Source: Vitrella brassicaformis | Taxonomy: Eukaryota; Sar; Vitrellaceae | Direction of reading: 5' to 3' | Assembly: GCA_001179505.1 (NCBI GenBank) | Contig: CDMY01000343.1 | Span: 1 to 64,000 of the forward strand | Length of the DNA stretch: 64,000 nt | In this document: positions 45,833 through 58,177 of the stretch, piece after piece | How the letters are laid out: every line of letters begins with the position of its first letter | How positions within the stretch are numbered: the stretch's first letter is position 1 | The notes under the pieces: model-generated | Databases searched by the model: none | Told to the model about the DNA's origin: nothing | The model's input: only the letters and a program-made list of their open reading frames with translations | Program-made: the position numbers and the translations under genes

Positions 45833-46721
45833 CCTCCCAGCATACGGTGGAAAAGCTTGCTCAGCTGCATGCGGCCCCCAAAGGGCCCTCCGTCTTATGA
45901 ATCCCGCCCGCAGCCGTCACCCCGATTGAGCCTGTCGGGACTCGCCTGGCGCACCCAAGTCACATCAGTGCGTCACGCGACAACCACATCCATCCATCCA
46001 TCCAGCCAGCTGCTGGACGCAATCCTTGATGTTCTTCTTTGTGGGATGGATGAATTATCCCCGCAGTGCGGACGTCCTGCGGGCTGCCGTCAACTTTGAA
46101 GGAAGGGTGGCGTGGCACAGCCTGCGTGTGCCACTGGGCGTGGCGTGAGACATAAAATGGGCACACTTGGACTGGGTTGGCGGCCAGCAAGAGCTGACTG
46201 ACTGGCCATGCACTGTTGGACGCGAAGTCTAGGTGTTCGGACTGTGTCTGCACATGAATCGAGTCGCACTGTCTGTCGTCACATCAAGACAGCACAGGCA
46301 TACAGTACATCAGTGCCGGGCAGTACTCCAAAAGTCAACAGAACATCGACCACAAGGAAATAAACAAATCGAAAGTCACAGAAATCACGAGCAGTGTAAT
46401 CGCTGCACGTCTCAGTCACCACGTGCTGCTCTCACGAAAGGGAAAAGGCCCGACGCGGAGTCTCAGCACAAATCAACAGTATACGCGATACACACAGACA
46501 GACACAGGGCGCCAGCCACAGCGCGCACACACACGCACACACGCACACGGACACACGGACACATACATGCACTCACACAACGGCACACACCGGCACACGC
46601 ACACGCAGAGAACATACTGCAGTCCAGCCACCCGGCTCCTTTCGCTGGGCATCGCAACATGCAGGTCACACACAAGGAAAGAACAGACGATACCAACGCA
46701 TGTAGGTCAGATTGTCCGCAT
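45833..46721. other. Spacer, no supported gene
   Basis: CA-rich in the right half. A plus-strand frame of 292 codons (46233-47111) overlaps the real exon on the other strand and is low complexity. No exon is supported here. Confidence 0.5.
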
Positions 46722-47847
46722 TCACGGCTGCAGAAGTCCCTTGAGGCTTTCCGCCAGCTGCTCGACCACCGCGTCCGGCTCCTCGCTCTCCTCTGTCTTG
46801 AGCTCGAGCTGGCGGGCCATCGCCGCGTTGGCTTTCTCGAGTGCTGTGATCTTGGCCTGCATGTCCTGGACCACTCCCACGGTGCGATACAGCAGCTGCA
46901 TCAAGCCCACTCCCTCTTCTTCCACTTCCTCTTCGGCCTCCCACTGAGTCTCTTGCGAGACAACCTCAGGGAGGACGGCCTTCACGTCAGCAGGCACCAA
47001 GCCGAGCTTCACAGACCCCTGTTCGTCTTCGTAGGTCTTCAGAGACAGCTTCGAGAAGCTGCAAGACAAAGAGCAGAGCACAGGAAAGCAGTGCACGCAG
47101 AAATGTGTTGACTGTAAGCACCCGTCGTAGGTCGCCTGTCGGGCCTCTTGCTCAGGTCTGAGGCACGCCTGTCGCCGGCGACGGGTTCGAGTAGACCGAA
47201 AGGAGGTTTCCTGTCCCTTAGTTCGTTAACGAATATCGTAGGAAAGTAGAAGTTCCTCATCGACTCCAGGGCACTGTGGGGGTGCCATACTGCATGCATC
47301 CAGCCACGCACTCGCTTCGTGTACTGTACGGGCCGATAGCTCTTGCTTACTGATGCGTCGGTCGCCAGGGAACCTGATGCCATGCTGTGTCCGGTCAGTA
47401 GTGAGGATGTTCAGGCCGTTTTGTGAGTCCACTCTGTCCCCAGCAACGACGACGTTGTTAGCGATCACGTTATTCCCAGCCCTGACGTTGACATCACCGA
47501 GCACGCTGCCCGCAGACCTGACGTCGCCGCCAGCGACCACTTCACCGTTCCGGGCGGTTGCCTCCGGTTTCTTGTCGTTCTTCCCTGCACGCAAAGCGAC
47601 GAAGGAAAACGTACGTGTGGAGACTCAGTGCTTCCACCCCTTCTCTCACAGCACACACACAAACCGGCGTAGATATACTTGCAGTCACCCTTGTCATCTG
47701 CAGACACGCGTGGACGACGTCGTGTGTCACTGTGCAGCTGGCTCTCTCACTGTACGTGCGTCTCTGACCTGGGTCACAGCCGCACAGCACGCGGCCCGGG
47801 AGGAGCGTCGCCAGAAGAAGCACGCACAGACGGAGGAAGCACGCCAT
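46722..47847 (-). CDS. Secreted protein with C-terminal S74-like intramolecular chaperone domain
   Basis: Supported exons: 47769-47847 (signal peptide CVLLLATLLPGRVLC), 47665-47697, 47351-47584 (or extending to about 47277) and 46722-47058. Phase agrees from exon 1 to 3. The middle exon reads as parallel beta repeats (GGDVRSAGSVLGDVNVRAGN, then NNVIANNVVVAGDRV), followed by IRFPGDRRIS. The last exon has KLGLVPADVKAVLPEVV, the 'G-x-x-A-x-x-V-x-x-x-x-P-E' signature of the S74/endosialidase chaperone, then a terminal coiled coil (VVQDMQAKITALEKANAAMA). The family trimerises beta-helical fibres and often self-cleaves at a Ser-Asp near its start; no clear SD pair is seen. The junction to the last exon is unresolved (best candidate CA|gtgccc at 47275). 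Confidence 0.6.
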
Positions 47848-48393
47848 TTCGATTTGCGGATCTGAAGGAATCTGATTTTGTACACGGTACAGCGTTAACG
47901 GGCATCACTCCGTAAAACGGCAATTCGTTTGATTCTGACACAACTATCATCGGCAAGAGCGATATGGGAGGCACTGAGGGAGGCAGGGAGGCAGGGAGGG
48001 ACAGACGGAGGGAAGGAGGGGGAGAGAACCAAAGGGAACCTGCACACTACCATGAGCTGTGTGCTGTTTTGTGTGTGAATGTGTGTGTGTGTGTGCGTGT
48101 GCGTGTGTGTGGCTGTAGGTGCTGTGATACCCGAGATCATCCAGCCACAAAACACCAGCTCTGCCCGGCATCACGTCCGGCATCTCATTGCAAGAGGCTG
48201 TGGATGGCCAGGGAACGGCCAGTTCTGTGCGTTGTGGGGCAGCCCTATGTTTCTCTGTCATTTCTCTATCACATCTCGCCATACACGCACGCGTGGATCT
48301 GACCGTACACGCATCTGGCAGTGCCAGCCATGCACGCACCCCAAAATATGCAGCCCCGCCACCACACACACACACCACACGCGCTCGCCTGAG
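47848..48393. other. Spacer, no gene seen
   Basis: GGGA-type microsatellite (47971-48022) and TG runs. The region lies between two genes on the minus strand. Confidence 0.55.
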
Positions 48394-50142
48394 TCATGCA
48401 GTGGTCTTGATGAGATATCCCTCAGCCTTGAGAGCTTTCTTGGTGAGATGCACCGGCACAAACTCATGTGCCCGGGGCTCCGCGTCGAACCTGCCGGTGG
48501 GGTCGGCGATGAACACGCCGAGCACCGTGCGGCCGTACTTGCGGTTGCGCAGACCCACCAGACGACCGTCGCCCATAACCTGCATTGCCATGGCCACGCA
48601 AAGATGTCATCCACGTGTGGGTGCGCGTGTCCGGGTGTGTGTGTGGCACATACGGGCGGCAGGGTGCCGATCTCTGAAGGGTATTCGATGAGCACGATGG
48701 TGTCCTCCTTGATGAGCGGGCTGGAGGCGATGCAGCTGACCAGACGGGAGTAGACCACCTCCTCGTATGGCGGGCACACAAACACCAGGTCAACCGCATC
48801 ACGCAGGGCAAACCGACCCGGGTAGCGGAGCGTCTCCTGTTGACACCACACACACACACAGAGAGAGAGAGAGAGATTACACACAGTGCGTGTGTAGGTG
48901 TCTGACGTTCCAATGCTGACCTCCACGTCTGCACGTATGACGCGGCCCTGTGGCTGAAAGTTGCACTGGCGCAGGTTGTGCACCACCGACTGATGAGAAG
49001 GAAAGAGAGAGGGAGAAAGGAAGATGCACCACACGTGTCACCCACCACTCACCCAGGCATCCATCCTTTTCTCTGTGTGTCACTCACTGACCTACCTGGC
49101 AGCATTCCTTGGAAAGGTCAACGAAGGTGCCCGAGGCCGCTCCCCGTGAGAGCGCCTCGATGCCAACCGCACCCGTGCCGCTGTACAGATCCAGAAAACT
49201 GATCACGCCCACGGACAGACACCCACGGACAGACACCCACGAACATATGCGTGGCTTCCGATTTTCTCTCTCTCCCTCCCTCCCTCACGTGATGGGCTCC
49301 TCTTGATCGAAGACACCAAACTGCGTCAGCATGTTGAACACCGCCTCCCGCACCTACACACGCAGATCGCAGAGAGATCCACCAGGCCAGAGCTCTCCTC
49401 ATGGGTCGGCTCACCTTTGCCATCATGGGCCGCAGGTAGACAGGCGGGGATGTGAGTTTCCGCCCCTTCATGACGCCCCCACCCACCCGCAGCATCGACG
49501 GGTTGTTGGTCCCCGCCTGCACACGGCCCTGAGTCCGCCGAGGGGAACCACCAGACTCTGCATATGCAGTCGCAAAACAAAAGCATGGCTGTGTGTGTGT
49601 GTGTGTGTGTGTGTGTTGGGGGCGTGGGGTGAGGGAGTGACCTTTGAGTGGTGGTGGCATCTTGAGCAGTTTGTATCTGGTCTTCATGTCGCCGCGGACC
49701 TGCCTGGACGCCACCAGTCGGCTGTCGGGCACACCCTCACTGTCCCTGTGTGGCGTGGTGTGGTATGCATGAGAGCAAGAAGGCACTGATGCGTCTGTGG
49801 AGTTACCGGGAATCTGACGGCTCACCTGGATATCTCTCGCCTCCTGGGTGGCTGCAATCAAGCCACACACACATGTGCACACACACCGTGCTTGCAAACA
49901 GAGGCCCCATTGCATCCCATCCCATCTGCCCTTCACTCACTGACCTGTTTTGGCTTCTCTCTCCTGTCGTCGTCGGCCACGTCATCTCCCTCAAACAGCC
50001 CAAGATCCTCTATGTCATCCATCATACCAATCTCGCCACCCTCCCCCCCGACACCCCCATCCACACCCACACCCACATCTAAGCCAGTCGGCGCCGCGTG
50101 CAGCCGACTGACCGGCAACGGAGGCCTGACAACAGACACCAT
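48394..50142 (-). CDS. RsmD-type 16S rRNA guanine-N2 methyltransferase
   Basis: Nine exons: 49945-50142, 49826-49851, 49642-49745, 49415-49557, 49289-49353, 49096-49198, 48921-48989, 48654-48836, 48394-48579; 1077 nt (358 aa). Family motifs: LRVGGGVMKGRKL and LRPMMAKVREAVFNML (RsmD N-terminus), FLDLYSGTGAVGIEALSRGA (SAM-binding motif I) and DLVFVCPPYEEV, where the catalytic DPPY/NPPY is CPPY. In bacteria this enzyme methylates G966 of 16S rRNA, so an organelle ribosome is the likely target. About 140 residues precede the core, including an acidic stretch (DDIEDLGLFEGDDVADDD). The start is uncertain because another open exon pair lies upstream (50160-50594). Confidence 0.85.
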
Positions 50143-50159
50143 CGCAGGCAGGCGTGGAC

Positions 50160-50594
50160 AGGTGTGAGTCTGGCATGCTGTGCACTGACAGTAGTTGTAG
50201 CAGCGCGCCGGTGTTTGTGATCCTGCAGCACTTGAGCTCGAGCACGCGCAGCTGGCGCAAAGCGGGAGGAAACGCGAACGCCGACACCTGCAATCCAGTC
50301 GTCCACACACACACACACACACCATCCCGTGATGGACAGAGCTGCCATATATCCATTCATGCACACGCATCCCATCTCCCAGCTCACCGTGCTGTTGCAG
50401 CTGCCGCTACCGGCATTGCTTCTCGTCACGGCTCCCCTCCCCCGCCACGGTCTCTTCTTCAGCCTGTGGCGAACCAGATGCGGCCATGCGGGGATGGACG
50501 ACTGCAGATGCGGCCGATCTGGGCCGGTGGCGGCAGATGCTTCATGCTGCGATGACAGCACACCGTACAGCACGCTCCAAAACATGTTTTTCAC
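50160..50594 (-). CDS. Possible 5' exons with a leucine-rich-repeat segment
   Basis: An ATG at 50594 opens a frame to a donor near 50388 (GSGCNST-like end). The next acceptor (50289) gives VSAFAFPPALRQLRVLELKC followed by CRITNTGALLQLL, the spacing of one LRR unit. It could be a 5' part of the methyltransferase gene or a separate small gene. No splice choice I tried joins it in frame to the methyltransferase start exon. Confidence 0.35.
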
Positions 50595-50820
50595 CTTCTT
50601 CGTCGTAGAAGCTCGCGCTCGCTAAGCTCGCAGATTTCCCCCTTTTGATGGTGTGAAATCGGCGCCTATTACCCAGGAATCAGTGCATTCATCGCTCGTG
50701 ATCATCCCAGCATCCAGCCCAGCATCCCCTGCTCCAGCTGACTCATCGGTCATCCCTCATCTGCCAGCCATCAGCCGTCCTTCCGTGCTTCAGGACCAGC
50801 CACACAAGGTCAGTCAGGTC

Positions 50821-53365
50821 ATGCAGCAGTTTGAAGTGGAAGATCCTTCCGCATCGGCGCGGGACGGTGCGGACGGTGCTGCGAGAGATGTGAGAGACGG
50901 CCGGACACGGGGAGGCGTTGAGGGGCGCTGGGGCTGGCTGCGGACGAGGCTGGGGAAGGTGTCGATTGCGGTGGTCATCGTGGCCTTTGTGGCGATGCTC
51001 TTGGTAATGGGTGTGTGTGTGCGGCCGGTCGATGAATGACAGACAGACAGACAGACAGACAGAGAGGCAGGCAGGCAGGCATCACAGTGCAGTGTGTGTT
51101 GGATGTGTGTGTGCTGTTGTTATCTGTTTGTAGAATTGGGGGTTCGAGGGTCGGGACCGTGAGGATGCCCATGACAGCGTGGCCCGCTGGGTGCGGCACC
51201 TCAGGCCCTACAAGACCGCATTCGCCACTCTATACCGTGAGACGCTAGACAGACAGACACGCACAGAGAGAGAGAGGGGGGGGGGGGAGAGAGAGAGAGA
51301 CGAGTCTGCCCATGTGTGTGTGGTGGGCGTGTCATGGACGGCTGAATGCAGTTGACCCCAGGCGTGCGCACCGTCTGCTGCTGCAGTTCCCTTTGCCCTT
51401 CCTCAAAGACCCCACCGCACAGGCAAGGCACACTCACCCACACACCCACACACGCACACACATACATCCATCCATCCATCCGGTGCCTCATGTGTGGCAA
51501 GTATGTGTCTGTGTGGGTGTGGGTGTAGGTGTTGGTGACGAGTGTGTTTGCCCGCGGCCCGTACTCGCACTACCCGGCCAGCTATGGCAGCGACATCGTT
51601 CTCGAGTTCAGACTCACTGCCGATGACACCGGTGAGTCAATGGGCACATGTAGTGGTCCAGTGGTTCATTGGTCCATTCCTTCAGCTGTGGAGGTGCGTC
51701 GTGTGCCGCTGGAGATGCGCACATCTGACCCACAATCGGTGTACACCGTCAAGAAGGCTCTATGGACAGGCAAGGCATGCACGGCACTGACCCACTCGTG
51801 TATCCATCCATTCCACCTTCTCCCATTCCTCGCAGGGTGGCTGGTGGATCTGCCGATATTGGCTCGAGGTCAGCCCTACGGCCCCCACACGCACACCCAC
51901 ACCCACACACAGCAGCAGCAGCAGCAGCAGAAGGGCGCCCCACAGCCGTATGCCAAAGCGGATGTGGTGCTGGTGGACGCCTGGGTGGGTGGGTGGGTGC
52001 GTGAGTTGATCAGAGGCACATGGAGAGTGTATGTCAGGCATGAGAGTGCGGTGTGAGAGTGTGTGTGTTTGTTTGGACAGGGATTGACGGCGAATGGGTT
52101 CTTTCAGTCGTCCGTGAAGCCGAGAGAGGTCGTAGGTACGTCAGCAGTCAGCCAAGGCGGATACCTACCAAGATGATTCTTTGCTCCATGGTGTGTGCGT
52201 GTGTGGGTGTGTGATAGGCGTGAAGGTAGACATGAACGACACGCGAGCGTACCACATCAACTTCGCCACCACCGTCCACCACCTCATGCAGGAACGGGAC
52301 AACAGATGTCAGCACACCCACAGCCGACACACACACGCACTGACCGATTGCTCGCCCATCCATCCATCCATCCATCTGTGTGAGCAGATCCCCTCTCCAT
52401 AACATACACAGTCTCTTTGCTTCCATACCCACTGCTGCCAGGGAGGGTGGCCGACGACAGGGTAAGCCTTTAAGCCAAGCGTCCACCATCGAGCCTCCGT
52501 CGGTGCGTGTGTGTGTATGTCTGTGTGTGTGTGCAGGTGGGATACTTCACCAGCACCTACTACGACGTCGGCTACCACCGGCCAATGTGGGAAGGGATGA
52601 GCGAAGCGAATAGCAACAACAGCAACACACGATGGGCCGGCTGTTGGTACGGGTAAGACAGTAGGTCAGAGACCACTCACTGCTCATGGCGGGTCGGTGC
52701 ACTCACTGTGGTCGTGTGTGTGTGTGTGTTGGGTGTCTGTCACCAGGCATGGCGAGGGCTACTATGAGTATGCCACCAGCAACAATGCCACGAGCAGCCG
52801 CATCAACTGCGTCAGGACCAAACGGCTGTCGGAATATGTCGACAGAGAGGTGTGAGCATTGACACACACACGCACACACACACACACACACATTTGTATG
52901 TCTGTTTGTACGGCGGCAGGTGACAGTAATCCAACGCCGCCGTCTCCTGCCGGCAGACAGCCAGAGAAACGTCTCATACCCACTGCTCTACTTCATTGGT
53001 ACACACACACACATAGACGATTTCCGGCGTCCGTGTCTGACGCGTTCTTCCTTCAGACCCCTCAGTGCCTGTCCGGTGGCGGCCCGCCATGTGTCGTGGC
53101 GTCGAGAAGTGGAACCAGGCCTTCAAGCTCCTGGGATATGACCCACACTATCAGAGCCGTCGCACCTGGTCAGTGAGTGACCAATGTTCTGCAGATGTGC
53201 AGATGCGCGATGGATGGATGGATGCGCGTGTGTGTGTGTGTTGGAGCAGGCGACGCACGGTGGCCGGCAGACTACAGTGTGGGCGACATGCGGTACAACA
53301 CCATCACCTGGGGAGCGGCACTCGACCGCATATTCGCAATCGGTACACATATATACGCACACACA

Positions 53366-53402
<37 letters not shown>

Positions 53403-56400
53403 GTGGTGTGGCCATTGTGCAGGTCCATCGGTGATAGACCCACGCAGTGGTGAGATCCTCAAGAGCGACATTTTCTTCACCGAGGGGTGGATCAAGTCAT
53501 TCATCAACCAGTTCGAGCGAAGATACCCTCAGATCTACACACAAGAAGAAGAAGGTCGGCTCACCCCTCCCCCCCCTCCCCCTCCCCTCCCCGAAACACA
53601 CACACATATGATGCTCTTTCTTCCGAACGTCCATCCGCCAGGTGATGACCGCCAGCAGTCGTCGTCTATCGTCGAGCATTTCATTTCCTCAATGCCAAAT
53701 GCCGACAGCGACGCGCTGAGGGGTCTGCTGTCCAACGCCCAGCTGACCGACAGGGAGCTCATCGAGGGCTTTCTGCGCGCCCACTCTAACACCGAGAACA
53801 CCGACGCACGGGGAACGAGATACACAAAACACGGTGCCACACAGAGAGAGAGAGGCGTGGGCGCACCAATGGTGGTGTGTGGGCGGGTGGGTGGGTGTGT
53901 GTGTGTGTAGCTGTCCCCGGACTGCACGAGCGCATGGCGCACGAGGCGCGTGACGGCTCCTTTGTGGCGCTGAAGCTGATGTACCACCAACACATGAAGG
54001 ACGAAGAGAGCAGAAGACAGCTGCAGAGAAAGAGTCAGTCAGACACCCACACACATACCCTCCCACTTATGGGACCCATCAGTACGTGTTGTGTGTGCGT
54101 GTGCATGTGATTGATGGTGGCATGGCAGGCGGCAACGTGACCAATGTCGTGAGGGATGCGGCCACGTCGTCACACGCGTGGATGCCAAATGATCAACGCA
54201 CCCTCCAAGGTACAGACAGAGCCAAGCGGCTTCCAAGCCTGTGTGTATGTGTCGGCTGACTGCAATGCTATCAACGCAATGCAGGCGGCAACTCGACGAC
54301 TGATGATGGTGTCGATGGTGCCGGATGGCCGAGTGGCAGCTGGAGTTGGTATGAGCGAATATTGGAGGCCGGGCTGGAAGACGTCGTCACACACGAAGTA
54401 AGCGACTCAGTGAGTGGATGGATGGATGGATGGCATCCAACCAGTACTTACCGACACACACGAATCGAATGCTGCGGGTGTGAACCGACAGGTCGGCCAC
54501 ACACTGGGGCTGCGGCACAACTTCAAGTGACTAGTGAATGAGTGAATGACGACATTCCGGCCAGACACACAAACAAATAAACTGCCCCCCTGTGTGTATG
54601 TTCCTCCCTCCCCCTCTGCGTGTCTGCCTGCCTCTGTGCGGGCGGTGTGTTGCGTCAGGGCGTCCACCACCATCCCGTGGGAGCAGCTCACCAACGCCAC
54701 ATACATCTGCAAACACGGGCAAGTTCGTCGGTGGCCTGCAGGCCCCACACCCCACGACGCATCCACGCGTGTGTGTGTGTGTGTGTGTGTGCAGGTTGGG
54801 CAGCAGTGTGATGGATTACACTGCGGTCAACATGGCTGCCGGGGTGGCCGACGACGCACTCTACTTCAGCCCCACTATCGGAGACTACGACAAACTCGCA
54901 ATACGGTCAGCCGGATATATACTACACAATCAACACACACGTAATAATCCTTCGCACGTGTGTGGTGTGCATCGCGTAGATTCGGCTACCGACGGCTGGA
55001 GGATGAGGTCAGCCATCACGACAGACACAGACAGACATGTGTGTGTTGTGTGATGGTGACGTTTGTCTGCCCTGCCTGTAGGTGTCGGGTGTGCCGCACC
55101 CCTCGTCCCTCTCGCTGCTGTCCTCTGAACCGATGGCGTTCGCCACTGACGAGGACGACCCCGACGCCAGCGGAACGGACCCATACAACAACGTGGTGAG
55201 CGTCGTGTGTGGCTGTCTGTGTGTGTTTGCATAGCATTCTGTGGTGTGCACTTGCTTGCTTTGGTTGGTTGGCTGCAGCGAGATCTCAGCAACCCGCTGC
55301 AGGTGTCTGTCCGCAGAGGATACAGAGGATCATACGTGTGCATCTATCCTTCGCATCTGTTTGTGTGCATGCGCCTTGCTCAGTTCTACTTGAACGAGCT
55401 CGAGTACGTCAAGGTACGGAGAACCAACACCAACACACACGTGTGACAAACACGCATCCATCGAGGGGCGAGTGAAGTGAGTGCACTCACTCACTATACC
55501 TACCGCAGAACATCCGTTCGGTGCTGCTGGAGAGTTCCGTGCTGCCAGGGGAGGATATGTCGCGCCTCGCAGAGGCAGAAATGACCATCCTCGGCAGAGT
55601 ACACCCACCCACCTCACCAAGCACACACACACACACACACACGAATGGATGTCTGTGTGGATGTCTGTGTGTATGTGTGAAGGTGATGACGGCTGGCATG
55701 TATCTCTCCAAGTTCCTCGGTGGTGTGGTGCTGACCAAGGATCCCAAACCAACACCAACACAGGCAAACGAGATGATGGCAGAGGCAACAGCCGCCATGG
55801 CCCCGCCCGCATTAGCTGTGGACGGCAACAGGCAGCAGGAGGCCCTGGAAGCCATCACCGAGGTTCGTATACACATCTGACCGACAGAGAGTGCACTGCA
55901 CCTGGGGAAGGAAACCAATACACACATGTGTGTGTGTAGTCAGATATTGACAGGTGTGCCTGCGCGTGACGATCGTCGCGGCAAGGGGAGCCGGGGGAAA
56001 AGGAAAAGCGGTGTGGATGGCCGGGGGTCGTCGCTGTACCCCTCACCCGAATCGGTGCAGTATCTGGTACGATGAATGCATAGCGACCACAGCCGCACAC
56101 AACACACGCGTTTCGGTGCCCATGTCATGTGTGTTTTGGTGTTGGTGTCAATCAATGTGTCTGTCAGGTGCGTCGTGTGGGCGTGTGCAGCGGCCCCACC
56201 CGCTTCTGCATGGGCAGAGAACCGCTGGACATCCTCGCATCAATCGACTGTATGCGACCGATCCACCACCCACACGGACAGACAGACACACAGGCAGGCA
56301 GACAGGCATACAGTCTATCCGTCTGCTGCTCATTCATGTCTGTATATGTGTGTTTGTGATTTGTTGGCTGATCGATCGTCCAGCGCTGCAGAAGCTGCTG

Positions 56401-57008
56401 CTGCTATTCATCTTCCTTCCCCGTCGCCTGGTCCGCCTGCGGACACTCTCCTGGCTCTCTGCCGACTATGGCAGTGGCTCTCGGGCATCGTCGCCACCCT
56501 TGGCCACGGCCCCTCCCCCAGCAACCATTCAGCCGGGCACACTCGAGCAGCCAGACGAGCAGCCGATGGTGACGCATACGGGCGGCAATGAGACGTTCTC
56601 TGCCGACTACATGACGACCGACGAGAGGCGAGAGCTGAGAGGGAGAGGCGGCAACGATCGGGAAAGTCCTTTCACGACAAGCAGACTTGTGAAAGAGGTA
56701 CACAGTACATGTTGACAGACCGACAAGCCCAGCATATGTGTACCTTCCATGTGTGTGGCAGCTTGGATCGTCTTTGTGGCCCGAGTTCCCTTCCCGTGGT
56801 GGTGCAGCGAGCGTTGGCCGCGAGCCGCTAGCCTTTCGCGCAGTGCGGTCGCCTCAACGATGGAGTCTGCAGATATTCTGGATCGAGCTGATGGGTGCTC
56901 TCGCTGACGGCCTTCTGCCTATCCAGGAGCTGCGTGCATCGGCCACTACAGAGCTATGGCGAATACAGGTCGGTAGAGGGATGGAGATGGCAAAAATGTC
57001 GTTTGGCG

Positions 57009-57046
<38 letters not shown>

Positions 57047-57192
57047 TGTGTATTCAGGCTGTGTTGACAAGTCTGAAGGACGATAAGCGGCTGATGAGCG
57101 GCCCTCTTGCCGACCTGCCGTCGCATTTGCGGCTGTGCGAGCAGACGCTTGATGAGACACTCGATCCGCTGAGGCGGGGCAGAGGGAGATGA
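50821..57192 (+). CDS. Membrane-anchored met-zincin metalloprotease (DUF5117/DUF4953-type)
   Basis: Thirty-three exons from 50821-51003 to 57058-57192 sum to 3579 nt (1192 aa). A type II signal anchor (KVSIAVVIVAFVAMLL) lies at about residues 45-60. The large domain has FFQSSVKPREVV, WRPAMCRGVEKWNQAFKLLG, DARWPADYSVGDMRYNTI and GPSVIDPRSGEILKSDIFF. The zinc site THE|VGHTLGLRHNF gives HExxHxxGxxH and is split by the intron 54398-54491 between Glu and Val. ASTTIPWEQL and GSSVMDY (met-turn region) follow. This order matches the bacterial met-zincin family with DUF5117 and DUF4953 regions. The C-terminal third is helical and polar. It is likely extracytoplasmic; the substrate is unknown. Three introns use GC donors (51423, 51770, 54719). 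An in-frame Ser/Pro-rich stretch upstream of 50821 has no ATG. Confidence 0.85.
51265..51300. repeat. Homopurine mirror repeat in an intron
   Basis: (AG)n, a run of 12 G, then (AG)n, inside the first part of intron 51237-51351. Homopurine mirror symmetry of this kind can form triplex DNA. Confidence 0.8.
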
Positions 57193-57927
57193 CCTGGGTG
57201 GTGTATCTATCGATTGCATGGTGTGATGGCTGCATTCATATATGCATATGTCGATAGATATGATGTGATGACTAGGAGAACGACAGACTATATTTTGGCT
57301 ATCGTCATCTTTTGAATGATTGCTTTTCAGTGTGTTTCATGGGCGAGAGGGCATTGAATCAGCAATGAGACATGAAAAACATGAAGATGTAAAGAGGTCT
57401 GCATGAAGTGTATGACGATAAGCTATAATAAAATCTACTAGGACGGATGTCTGTTTGTAGCAGGATGCCTCGGCGAGATAACAGGAAAACATGTGCTCCG
57501 ACAATGCTTTCATTATGGGTTCGGTCGGACGGCGCCTTCTGGGGCGGCGACGGATCCCGTTCTTGTCCGTTGCCTGTCAAGTCACAGCCATTGACACACA
57601 TGCACAAGACGCACGGGTGTATAGTCAGCGACATGTCTCTTCACTTCGTGACTCTCTCTAGTTGTGCCTGGCTGGCTGCTGACTGGCTGGCTTGACTCGT
57701 GTTGCTCGGTCGTACGTACCTGAGGTCGGTCCCGTCGTCGACCTGCTGTTGCTCTGTGGTCTCGTCCGCTCACTCTGGCTCGTACTCGGGCTCGGCCCGT
57801 GTTCCTCCGGAATCATATCACATCACATCATGACTCATGCTTTTGGATTCGCTTTAGGTGTCAGCGATGACCTGGCTGTTCGTCACTCTGACTGTGTGTG
57901 TCTGACTGACTTGTTAATAGTACTCCC
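57193..57927. other. Spacer, no gene seen; holds one copy of a dispersed repeat
   Basis: AT-richer than its surroundings near 57220-57450. A segment of about 55 bases (57815-57871, including CATCATGACTCATGC and GGTGTCAGCGATGACCT) recurs at 60389-60448. Confidence 0.55.
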
Positions 57928-58177
57928 CTAAGTCAGCTCCCTAGTCTGATTGGGGTGATTTGGCTTGCCACCTGCTAGCCGTTTACCTCTAGGTGCCTCG
58001 TCGGATGGGGTTCTCTCGTACTCGCGCCACACGGCTTCAAAGTCGTCGAAATTGAGCTGGTTCCCCTCCCTCAGAAGCACCAGCCTCTTTCGGAGAGGCG
58101 TCCTCCTCAGAAGCACTAGCCTCTTTCGGAGGGGCGCCCTCCTCAGAAGCACTAGCCTCTTTCGGAGGGGCGTCTTT
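57928..58177 (-). repeat. 36-bp tandem repeat next to a short reading frame
   Basis: Three copies of a 36-bp unit containing AGAAGCACTAGCCTCTTTCG (about 58066-58171). On the minus strand one frame reads as repeated PLRKRLVLLRR and continues to NFDDFEAVWREYER before a stop at 57928. Another reads as repeated PPKEASASEE. The array begins just after the stop codon of the USP-like gene. Confidence 0.7.

Noticed and set aside
46233-47111. 292-codon plus-strand open frame
   Set aside because: It overlaps the supported minus-strand exon of the S74-like protein and is otherwise His/Thr low complexity. It is an antisense shadow.
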